A DNA stretch of 64,000 bases from contig NZ_QYTW02000019.1 of assembly GCF_003605405.2 (NCBI RefSeq), positions 11,593 through 75,592 of the forward strand, read 5' to 3'. Below, piece after piece: positions 7,675 through 15,498 of this stretch. A model generated the notes under the pieces. That model ran no database searches and was not told where the DNA came from. It worked only from the letters and a program-made list of their open reading frames with translations. A program made the position numbers and the translations under genes. The DNA is from Siminovitchia terrae. GTDB lineage: Bacteria > Bacillota > Bacilli > Bacillales > Bacillaceae_C. Positions within the stretch are counted from its first letter, which is position 1. The number at the start of each line of letters is the position of its first letter.

Positions 7675-8640
7675 TTATCCTCTCAACTTTTTAAGCAACT
7701 GCGTATTTTGGCTTAACGTACCGGTATAATTTTGAATACCATGCTTTTCCGCAAGATTTTTTCGATTAGTGGGCGATGAGTCCTGTCCAATTGATTTGAG
7801 GTAATCGACGATTGATGTCGTCTTTTGATCACCCTTTTTAGCTGTGGGTTTTGCAGGCGTCATAGTACCAGTCCTCATTTTATTGAGCAATTCAAGATTT
7901 TGTTTCGCGGAGCCTTTGTACCCTTTAATCTCATACTGCGTGGCCAGGTTTGTCCGGTTTGAAAAGCTCGAGTCCACACCAATGCTCTTTAGGTAGTCAA
8001 CAATGGAATCACCTGTATAAGCGCTTGGTTTGGTTACTAGCTGACTTGGCTTGGGCACAGGCTTCGATGTAGAGGACTTGTCGACTGGCTTTGTTACCAC
8101 TGTTGCTGCCCCAATACCGTTTTCCACATCTTTTTTGAATTGCGCTACTGTAATCCCAAACTGTCTTAAATAACCAAATGGGTCCGTATGGGTAGTGCCG
8201 CCAAGGTTACGCCTAATCCAATCGTGAGACTTGATTCCCTTCGTTGTCGCTGTTCCCTCGTCCAGCTTTTTCGGGATACCAGCTTGATCAGCAAGATACC
8301 TCAGGAGCCAAATATAAGCTGCATAATCTTTTTTGAACGTTTCCGGATTCTTTGTGCGCGCTAGTTCAACATGGGCATAGCTGTATGGATTAGCCTTCGG
8401 ACCAGCGCCGTATTGGAGTTTACCAACGGGAGCCAGCTGCACAATTCGACCTCCACCACCTACCCAATGGGATGTGAAGGCTTTGCGAAAATTTCTTGTC
8501 ATAAAAGTGATTTCAGCGTCAAGCGAATGTGGTCCTGTATTTTTATCATTACCTGATTCATGAGCCACAACAAAACGGCTCACTGTCAATGGAATATTTG
8601 GTAAGCCTGGAATGATTATTTTTTCTATTTTATAAGTCAT
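7675..8640 (-). CDS. Phage N-acetylmuramoyl-L-alanine amidase (endolysin)
   Basis: 321 residues. The N-terminal domain (about residues 15-185) is an Amidase_2/PGRP fold with zinc-ligand candidates His28 (FVVAHESG) and the pairs HWVGGGGRIVQLAPVG, YSYAHVELAR and HTDPFGYLRQFG. Such enzymes cut the amide between muramic acid and the stem peptide. The C-terminal third holds two tandem copies of a repeat of about 46 residues (SIVDYLKSIG-DSS--NR--LA---I--Y-G---QN--LL-K-R), probably a wall-binding module. It follows the holin gene and would be released through it. The gene is intact, with GAGGATTACTA before the ATG. It is the last gene of the phage late block. Confidence 0.92.
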   Translation of the reverse strand: MTYKIEKIIIPGLPNIPLTVSRFVVAHESGNDKNTGPHSLDAEITFMTRNFRKAFTSHWVGGGGRIVQLAPVGKLQYGAGPKANPYSYAHVELARTKNPETFKKDYAAYIWLLRYLADQAGIPKKLDEGTATTKGIKSHDWIRRNLGGTTHTDPFGYLRQFGITVAQFKKDVENGIGAATVVTKPVDKSSTSKPVPKPSQLVTKPSAYTGDSIVDYLKSIGVDSSFSNRTNLATQYEIKGYKGSAKQNLELLNKMRTGTMTPAKPTAKKGDQKTTSIVDYLKSIGQDSSPTNRKNLAEKHGIQNYTGTLSQNTQLLKKLRG

Positions 8641-8677
8641 TAGTAATCCTCTACCTTTTCAAAATAAAGAGCAACAC

Positions 8678-9070
8678 TTATGCGTCTCCCTTATCACTTA
8701 ATTTTTCTACCGCTTTTTTTAACACTTCCGGTACTGGCAAATTTGTTTTGCTGACCGTCTCCAAAATACTCAACAATTCATTTGTTAAATAAAAAAAGAT
8801 GACCGCATCCCTGACGAATGTGCCATCTCCCATAATTGTATCAATTGAATAAGCCACAGCGACCAGCGACAGGATGATTACCTTTTTAGCAATTCCCTTG
8901 AATCCAAAAGAACTGTTTAATTCCCAAAGTGTTGCGGCGACCAAAAATCCCAATACATAATCCATGACGATAAAAATAACCAGCACCTGTAACAAAGGCG
9001 ACCATCCACCTAATAAAAATGTAATGATCGCCCCGATGACAGCGACAACTGATTTAAATATAGTTTCCAT
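8678..9070 (-). CDS. Phage holin (phage_holin_4_1/TIGR01593 type)
   Basis: 130 residues with about four hydrophobic segments: VVAVIGAIITFLLG, LLQVLVIFIVMDYVLGFLVAATL, VIILSLVAVAYSIDTI and AVIFFYLTNELLSILE. A short charged tail follows (EVLKKAVEKLSDKGDA). The IVMDYVLGFLVA motif and overall length fit the toxin-secretion/phage-lysis holin family that forms membrane lesions to let the endolysin reach the wall. An AGGAGGGAGGGC ribosome site precedes the ATG. It lies directly upstream of the amidase. The gene is intact. Confidence 0.9.
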   Translation of the reverse strand: METIFKSVVAVIGAIITFLLGGWSPLLQVLVIFIVMDYVLGFLVAATLWELNSSFGFKGIAKKVIILSLVAVAYSIDTIMGDGTFVRDAVIFFYLTNELLSILETVSKTNLPVPEVLKKAVEKLSDKGDA

Positions 9071-9103
9071 GCCCTCCCTCCTTTTCCTGCAAAATAAAAA
9101 GCC

Positions 9104-9322
9104 CTATTCGGCTTGCAGATCGTTGATGACGGTCTGTTTAATTAGTGACCTCAATTGATCGTTGTTGTTTGATGCTGCTTGATAGTCCGATTTGGATACC
9201 GTAACAGGTCCGCTTAAAGAATATTGCACCCCTACTGATATAAAGTTTAAATCCACACTCGTAAACTCCTGATCAAAACCATTCTCATAATTAAAATTGA
9301 TCCCCGTAATTGTTATTTTCAT
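9104..9322 (-). CDS. Small phage protein of unknown function (72 aa)
   Basis: A 72-residue protein (MKITITGINFNYENGFDQEF...NDQLRSLIKQTVINDLQAE) with an N-terminal beta-rich half and a C-terminal helix. Its ATG overlaps the stop codon of the upstream gene (TAATG), so it is translationally coupled. Its position between the fibre gene and the holin is that of small baseplate or chaperone proteins in Bacillus phages. The family is not recognised. Confidence 0.75.
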   Translation of the reverse strand: MKITITGINFNYENGFDQEFTSVDLNFISVGVQYSLSGPVTVSKSDYQAASNNNDQLRSLIKQTVINDLQAE

Positions 9323-9723
9323 TATGCTTCCTCCCCTTTTTTGTTATTAGTCTCTTCTCCCAAGCCAAATTCTTCATATAAACAGGCAACAGCATAAGCA
9401 TTATCCCCATTAAATTCATGCTCGCTGTCTTCTGCAGTGATTTCTTTAATAACGGACTTAACAGACTGCAACATAGTCTGAGAGTCACCACCGTCAATTA
9501 CTATTTTTTCTTTATAAAATTTCTCTAACCACTCCTTTTGCTTTTTGGGGCTTCCATTTGCTTCTTCAATTAATTGCTTTTCATTTTCTACGACAACCTT
9601 CAATTTTTCGCTAAGCTTCCGGCTAAAGTTAGTCCTATGGATACTGTTTAATCCTTTTAAAGATAATCCGTCCAAAAAGTTAATCACCTTTGCGATGTTG
9701 ATATTTTCGATTTCGATTTTCAT
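9322..9723 (-). CDS. DUF1617-like phage protein
   Basis: 133 residues starting MKIEIENINIAKVINFLDGLSLKGLNSIHRTNF and rich in Lys and Glu throughout. The N-terminal pattern (K-I-I-N-FL-LKG--S--R--F) resembles DUF1617 proteins found after tail fibre genes in Listeria and Bacillus siphophages; this is from memory. The function is unknown. The ATG overlaps the Tal stop codon (TAATG), which indicates translational coupling and a shared transcript. Confidence 0.7.
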   Translation of the reverse strand: MKIEIENINIAKVINFLDGLSLKGLNSIHRTNFSRKLSEKLKVVVENEKQLIEEANGSPKKQKEWLEKFYKEKIVIDGGDSQTMLQSVKSVIKEITAEDSEHEFNGDNAYAVACLYEEFGLGEETNNKKGEEA

Positions 9724-12700
9724 TATGCTACCTCCAATTTGTTTATCCTTTCTTCTAACTTGGCAATTTTGAGGATTAATTCCTCGTTTTCTTTTTCCAT
9801 TTGATCTATGCGGTTTGTCTGATACTTGAGTGATCCGGCAATGACACCAACCGTATTATCAAGGCTGATTTGATTTTTTTTCGTGTTTGTAATTAAGTCT
9901 GGGCTATCCTCTGCTATCCATCCAATGCTTAGTGTATCCCGCAGGCTGCCGTCCTCGTGTTTGTAATTAAACGTGACTAAGTCCATGTCATCAAAAGCGG
10001 ACTGCATTTGATTGATGTTCGCATCCTGGATATTAGCCTTGCTATCACGTGTGGACAGTTTGACCAAATCCACATAGTGTAGATAGTTGGTATAGATGCG
10101 CCACATTCGGTTCGCACTCCGGCCTATATATCCCCATCCTGACGTATCTGGATACAAACATGGATTATATTGACCTTCTGCTGATTGAAGACTGTTAAAG
10201 ATAAAGTACCTTTTACTATGTGGCCCTGAAGCTGCCCCTTCCTTGTTTACGATTCTTAACTCTTGCGAATACATAGTGGTCAAGCCACCTGAGTAAGTCT
10301 CCATATGCACGCTATTAGCTGTGCTGCCTATAACAAACGTATCATTAACATTCATTCCGATTCCGGCTGCAACAGCTCCGTTGCCGGAAAAGAACCTTAT
10401 AGTCGCTGGGTCTGACTGCCCTTTACCCGCTAGATTACGCAATCCAATGTGTATGCGGTCATGTCCACTGCTGTCGATTGATCGCAGGCCAGTATCGTCC
10501 AGCTTTAACTCCTGTTTGCCGTTTGTGACACGGACAGTGACGCTATTAGCATTAATAATGCCGCCAGTTATTTTGTCCGCAAGCAAACTAGCAATCTTAG
10601 CGTTTGTGACTGCAGCATTTGCTAATTTTGCGCTGTCTACGGCAAGGTTTCCGATCTTGGCATTAACAATTGAGCCGTCCTCAATCTGCGCCGTGCCTAC
10701 GACAGCCGTGCCGAGCTTTGCCCGTGTAATTGCGGCGTTGGCAATAGCCGCTGTGCCTACAGCAGCGCTGGCAATCTTTGCGCTGTTGATTGCGGCATCT
10801 GCGATCATAGCCGTTTTTATGACGGCATTGTCTATTTTGGTTTGACCCGATATGTGGATTTTTTGACCGGCTATCAATATGCCCTCGGTACTTATATTAA
10901 TCTGATTGATTACATCATTAGCTTTGATACGTAGATTGATAGCATCAGAGAGTTGGCTTATTTGAGATTGGGTTGCCATGTCTTCGGGGGCAGGAGACCA
11001 ATCAGTTGCCTTGTTGCCTTTTTCAAGTTTGGGCTTTCCGACCTTAGCTGTACCACCACATTGAACATATATGCCGATTGCGTTAATCTCGCTGACTTTC
11101 TTGGCTGGGGGTTTGTAGGTTATTACTATCCTCTTTTTGATTGTCTTAGGATTCGCATCAGTAAACCCGCTTTCCCAAGCTCCAAAATAACCCTTTGTCC
11201 CATCGCTGTATGTGACACTCATCTCCACCCCTATCCTGCCTCTTTGTCCGTATGTCCCATTTACCACATCAATATCCACTGAAAGAGAGAAAGAGGCTTC
11301 ATTGAGCATGTCTGGCGTGACTAGGTGACGGTTACTAAAAGAAAAATTTGTACTTGTTGATCTATCTGAATCTAGTAGTAGATTCCTTCCACCGATCTCG
11401 AGATTATCAAGATCATTCCGAATGGAAGTAACCGTACTTTGCAATCCCTGTGCCGTTTGAGTCAAACTTGATTGGGTAGCATATTTCTTATCGGCATCGA
11501 CAGTTGATATTTTGCTGGATAGACTCGTAGCCGTCTGCTGGACAAAGCTATCATAGACTGTCTTGTCTACTTTTTTAGTGACCTGTCCGCTGATACTGTC
11601 AACGGTCTGTTCTAGTTTGGAAAATTGGACAGTTGATACCTGATCTTCGGGCGCAGGGGTCCAATCGGTTGCTTTGTTGCCATTTTCAAGCTTAATCTTG
11701 TCTATTTCTGCGTAGTTTTCTACATCTATTACGAGATTTCTATTTCCAATACCCTCAATGTAAAATGTATACCAATTAAAATCTTCTGTAAGCTCTTGGG
11801 ATGTACCCTGTTTAGTTCCCCACCTTGCGTTTATCTTTCCTGTACCTTTCGCATACAGCTGTACAACGTATTTCCCGTCAACTACTTCGGGTCTACTAGA
11901 AAACGATTGACCCAAATAGCTCATTGACCCAGATGTTCTAACTTTTAAAATACCATTCTCTACTGTTACTAAATTGGACGGAGTGCTGTTAAAAAGAAGC
12001 CATCGAGTAAACCCGTCATTAAAATCACTATTTAATAATAAATTCCTTCCACCAATCTCCAAATTATCAAGATTATCCTGGACAGCCGAAATCTGACTCG
12101 TCAAGCTATCAGCTGTCTGCGTCAACTGTGACTGTGTGGCAAACTTGGCGTTAGCATCCGTTGTGCTGATTTTTGACTCTATCTCTTTGGCATTTTGAGT
12201 AATCCGTGATTCGTGAGATTCCACTTGCCCGGTCAACGTATTAACGCTTTGTTGGCTGGCCTTGGATTGTATTTCCTCAGCATTTTGCTGTATCAATGTG
12301 GAATGACTGTCGACTGTACCTTTGACCGTATCGACATAACTTTTATCAGCTTTTGACTTTATATCAATTTCCGTTTGCTGTATTTGCGTGCTGTGGTTGG
12401 TCACAGTCCCTTTAAGAGCATTAAACTCAGTTTGGCTTACTTTGTTGGATAGTTTTCCGTTGATATTTTCAAACTCAACGTCGATACTCGTCTGCAAGTC
12501 ACTAACACTTTTAATTGCAGATTGAGCGTTTTTCATTGACGTCTGTGCATCCGCAATTGCTGTGCCTGCTTGTTCTTGTGCTTCTCCTGCTAATCGTTTA
12601 GCAACATCACTTGCCTGTTTGGCGGCATCTGCAATATTATGGGCGTTGATAGCTTCGTCAAATGCACCCTGTGCTTGTTCAATAGCTTCATTGGCGTTAC

Positions 12701-14402
12701 TTGTGGCTAAGTCAGCCTTGGCTACAGCTTCGGCGGCTTTGTTTTTAGCCGTGTCAATTTCCAACGTAACGTCATCGCCAAGCTTGGTGTAGTCAATCGT
12801 TCCATCCGCTAGTAGCTCCGCCGTTTCGGATAACCCCCTTAACTCTTCGGCAATTTCAGGGCCGAAAAGTATGTCATCGGATATTACCCTACGTGTAGAT
12901 GCACTCGCTTGCTGGCTATAATCAGACGGTCTGCCATGCATGTTTACTGCCCGCACACGATAATACCAACGCTGATCTGTGCCTACTTCGTGAGTAAAGC
13001 CAGATACTCTGCCTCTCCATAACATATGCTGTGAGTCCGGCACAAAGTCTTTTACTGACGACCCGTATACCTCGTAATAGTTGATATAGACGTGCTCATC
13101 ATAGTCCCAATAGAGCTGGATGATTTCAATGCCACCTGTTGCCTCAAGGTTGACTGGCGTTTGAGGCTTAATGTCCGGAAATCGACTATTGTCGATTGGG
13201 CGGGACCCAGATTCCCATTTGCCGCGATTGTCTCGGATGGTTACTTTTAGATCGTCAAGCTCACGTCCTAGCTCGTTATCGTAGACAGATAAAAACTGGC
13301 CCATCTCAACAACGGCTGTTTCCTCAATATCCAGCAAGTCATATTCAGTGGCAATGATCCTCGTTTGGATTTCGATTGGCCGAGCAAATTGACGGTCGAT
13401 AGCGACAGCAGTGTCGCCCAAACTTACATCTTTATCAAGCAAATCTACAGACAATTTGTAATGTACTTCAGGTTTTTTAGCTTGTTTGAGAGCTTCCCAA
13501 GTTGCATGTAGTAGTTCGGCAGGGTCTTCATAGTCTTGGTTACTAAACTCGCCATATCGATGCAATAACTGGCTGTTATGCTTGCGGCCATATTTGAGCA
13601 ACGCATCCGGATCACCGACCCATTTTTGTCCTTTTGGCTTGTCCGTGGGATCGCCCTTTGCTTTTGACCAAACTACATCACCAAAATCGATATACCGAGT
13701 GTGTCCGTCTGTTTGATTTTCTTCACCATCTGTAACTTCGAGACTTGCACCCCAGCCGTACAAAGCAGTTTTTGGATAAGACAAGACAGTTCGCTGAATT
13801 TCTTCGATGTTATGATCGATTTCAAAACGAGCGCCTTTGTCTGCTCCTATACGTTGTTCAATGATAATTTTACGGACAGTTATGTTATTCCCAACAATTT
13901 TGATGGTGTCTCTAAACTCACCACCCCACACTTCAAGAATCTTCCATATACAATCAACGCTAGATAAGAGATTAAAGTTTGTAGATGCCAAACCCAAGCT
14001 TACTTTTACCTCTCCTTCATAGCGTGTTCCTTCTAATGCATCATCTAGAGCCAATTGTGCTTCTTTGTTTGTGTATTGCTTCTCTATGACAATGTTGTCG
14101 TTTAGTTCATCCAGCCATGCAGGAATACATGTTGCCGTGGTTTGCGGCCCGTTATCATTGTCGATGTCGTCAAGCTCTTTGATAACCATTTCACGGAAAT
14201 AGCCATCCTTGTCCTTGAAAACCAGACGATTTTCTTCTTTTACATGTTTGGCACTTTGAACATCAGCATCCACAGTAAATACAAAAGGCTCACTAGCAAC
14301 ACTGTTTATTTCATCCCGGAACAGCGCGCTAACTAGCCCTGTTGATTCAGTTAGTGTTGTAAGTAAAACACCATCCTGGCTGAATATATAAAGCTCTGAC
14401 AT
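9723..14402 (-). CDS. Phage tail-associated protein (Tal) fused to receptor-binding fibre with S74 chaperone domain
   Basis: 1559 residues, intact. Residues 1-385 match the phage minor structural protein N-terminal (Tal, baseplate hub) region. Residues 413-505 are a fibronectin type III domain. Residues 545-775 are a helical coiled-coil shaft rich in Ala, Gln and Ser. Two related carbohydrate-binding-like modules follow at about 782-918 and 1002-1140; both open with LEIGGRNLLL and close with NKATDW-PAPED. Residues 1185-1285 are an Ala/Ile repeat (A-I--A) typical of triple-helical fibres. The end (1449-1559) is a peptidase S74 intramolecular chaperone with the STRDSKANI motif and a terminal coiled coil, which trims itself after trimer folding. 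It should set target range. ATG start follows an AGGAGG site. Confidence 0.92.
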   Translation of the reverse strand: MSELYIFSQDGVLLTTLTESTGLVSALFRDEINSVASEPFVFTVDADVQSAKHVKEENRLVFKDKDGYFREMVIKELDDIDNDNGPQTTATCIPAWLDELNDNIVIEKQYTNKEAQLALDDALEGTRYEGEVKVSLGLASTNFNLLSSVDCIWKILEVWGGEFRDTIKIVGNNITVRKIIIEQRIGADKGARFEIDHNIEEIQRTVLSYPKTALYGWGASLEVTDGEENQTDGHTRYIDFGDVVWSKAKGDPTDKPKGQKWVGDPDALLKYGRKHNSQLLHRYGEFSNQDYEDPAELLHATWEALKQAKKPEVHYKLSVDLLDKDVSLGDTAVAIDRQFARPIEIQTRIIATEYDLLDIEETAVVEMGQFLSVYDNELGRELDDLKVTIRDNRGKWESGSRPIDNSRFPDIKPQTPVNLEATGGIEIIQLYWDYDEHVYINYYEVYGSSVKDFVPDSQHMLWRGRVSGFTHEVGTDQRWYYRVRAVNMHGRPSDYSQQASASTRRVISDDILFGPEIAEELRGLSETAELLADGTIDYTKLGDDVTLEIDTAKNKAAEAVAKADLATSNANEAIEQAQGAFDEAINAHNIADAAKQASDVAKRLAGEAQEQAGTAIADAQTSMKNAQSAIKSVSDLQTSIDVEFENINGKLSNKVSQTEFNALKGTVTNHSTQIQQTEIDIKSKADKSYVDTVKGTVDSHSTLIQQNAEEIQSKASQQSVNTLTGQVESHESRITQNAKEIESKISTTDANAKFATQSQLTQTADSLTSQISAVQDNLDNLEIGGRNLLLNSDFNDGFTRWLLFNSTPSNLVTVENGILKVRTSGSMSYLGQSFSSRPEVVDGKYVVQLYAKGTGKINARWGTKQGTSQELTEDFNWYTFYIEGIGNRNLVIDVENYAEIDKIKLENGNKATDWTPAPEDQVSTVQFSKLEQTVDSISGQVTKKVDKTVYDSFVQQTATSLSSKISTVDADKKYATQSSLTQTAQGLQSTVTSIRNDLDNLEIGGRNLLLDSDRSTSTNFSFSNRHLVTPDMLNEASFSLSVDIDVVNGTYGQRGRIGVEMSVTYSDGTKGYFGAWESGFTDANPKTIKKRIVITYKPPAKKVSEINAIGIYVQCGGTAKVGKPKLEKGNKATDWSPAPEDMATQSQISQLSDAINLRIKANDVINQINISTEGILIAGQKIHISGQTKIDNAVIKTAMIADAAINSAKIASAAVGTAAIANAAITRAKLGTAVVGTAQIEDGSIVNAKIGNLAVDSAKLANAAVTNAKIASLLADKITGGIINANSVTVRVTNGKQELKLDDTGLRSIDSSGHDRIHIGLRNLAGKGQSDPATIRFFSGNGAVAAGIGMNVNDTFVIGSTANSVHMETYSGGLTTMYSQELRIVNKEGAASGPHSKRYFIFNSLQSAEGQYNPCLYPDTSGWGYIGRSANRMWRIYTNYLHYVDLVKLSTRDSKANIQDANINQMQSAFDDMDLVTFNYKHEDGSLRDTLSIGWIAEDSPDLITNTKKNQISLDNTVGVIAGSLKYQTNRIDQMEKENEELILKIAKLEERINKLEVA

Positions 14403-14702
14403 GATATCCTCCTTTCATGCAGGTTAAATGTCCCGCTTATCGAATGCTAACTATGGGTAGAGGGAGCAGTGAGTAACCATGTAAGATCAAAATAATTGTT
14501 ACAGCCTCAATGAATAGGCTCAAGCATTGTTCTTCCTTAAGTCGATTCTTTTTTAAATTCGTTTCGACTCATGAATGAAGTCTTGCTAAAAAAGTGGACA
14601 GGCTCTATTCATAAGAGCCTGTCCAACTTCTTTCCAATACTCTTTCAGTCATCCCTAACCTTACAAATTCATAAAACTCACTTTCTCTTCCCCACTACCG
14701 CC
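14403..14702. other. Spacer between dit and tal genes
   Basis: A gap of 300 bp inside an otherwise tightly packed tail operon. I see no coding frame in it; it contains the terminator hairpin at 14596-14624 and a smaller AGCCT/AGGCT hairpin near 14516. Tail operons usually have Tal directly after Dit, so this may be the scar of a deleted gene or a regulatory insertion. Confidence 0.5.
14596..14624 (-). terminator. Perfect terminator-like hairpin inside the tail operon
   Basis: Perfect 11-bp arms GGACAGGCTCT and AGAGCCTGTCC around a 7-nt loop. Read in the direction of the operon it is followed by ACTTTTTTAG. This is a strong intrinsic terminator placed after dit and before tal. Confidence 0.8.
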
Positions 14703-15488
14703 TTAATAAAATCTTTCTGCATAATTCAATGCGGTCTCGTGACTCGCTCTCAAACTCACTAATCCTGGATTCAATTCAAACCACTCAGTCTCAAGTGCAA
14801 TGGATACGGCTAAATCCTTACCGTTTAGAAAAATGTTACGCGTTTCATAATAGATTTCCAAAACATCGCCATCTGTAAAATCATAATACAGGATAACCTT
14901 GCCACCTTTATTGGTCTCCAAGCTAAATGACGATTGTGGAGCGGTAAATCGGGTCCTGCTAGTCCAAGGAGCGGGTTCGAGGCCACCAATTGTAAATACT
15001 TGTGTGGTGGTCGTGATATTCAAGGTTTTTTCGTTCCTATTCTTAGCTGGATCAGTACAAATAAAAACTAGCGTTCCAACAATGTCATTAGAATCCTCTT
15101 CTGGCGTGTCTCCGCTTTGCAATGTTGCTAAAAAGTACGCTTCCTCATCAGTAAATTCCAATCTTTTCTTGCTCCCAATCAGCAAGCCGTTTAACCGATT
15201 GAAACGCTCCCGGAAGCCTTCATTGCTACGATCAGTTAGTTTATACTTAACAGTAATCTCTCTGACGTCATATGTGTATCTTTTTTCTCTGGCCCCGTGA
15301 CTCCCCGACATTTCGGTCATATGAATATTTCTGGGTAAGATTCCCCTGCCACTAACCGCTAGTGTTGTAAAGCTGCCATTATTATCTGTTAAGGCCTCAT
15401 CAAGATTCACGCTATTAAACACAGTATTCAACGGCAGGTAAGGTGTTGATGATCCACTTCCTGCCACTGTATCAGCAAACTTATACAT
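14703..15488 (-). CDS. Phage distal tail protein (Dit)
   Basis: 261 residues, which fits the Sipho_tail (Dit) family. The N-terminal half (LNEALTDNNGSFTTLAVSGRGILP...ITVKYKLTDRSNEGFRERFNRLNGLLIGSKKRLEFTDEEAYFLATL) is the characteristic beta domain that hexamerises between tail tube and baseplate hub. The C-terminal part (FTAPQSSFSLETNKGGKVILYYDFTDGDVLEIYYETRNIFLNGKDLAVSIALETEWFELNPG) is the galectin-like domain. AGGAGGGGGC lies before the ATG. It follows the tape measure gene by 10 bp. Intact. Confidence 0.93.
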   Translation of the reverse strand: MYKFADTVAGSGSSTPYLPLNTVFNSVNLDEALTDNNGSFTTLAVSGRGILPRNIHMTEMSGSHGAREKRYTYDVREITVKYKLTDRSNEGFRERFNRLNGLLIGSKKRLEFTDEEAYFLATLQSGDTPEEDSNDIVGTLVFICTDPAKNRNEKTLNITTTTQVFTIGGLEPAPWTSRTRFTAPQSSFSLETNKGGKVILYYDFTDGDVLEIYYETRNIFLNGKDLAVSIALETEWFELNPGLVSLRASHETALNYAERFY

Positions 15489-15498
15489 AAGCCCCCTC

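Noticed and set aside
9291-9497. 68-codon frame overlapping the DUF1617-like gene
   Set aside because: It overlaps a better supported, translationally coupled frame and has an unlikely composition.
10321-10845. 174-codon frame on the plus strand opposite the fibre gene
   Set aside because: It is the antisense of the Ala/Ile repeat region; the composition reflects the repeat, and no ribosome site is present.
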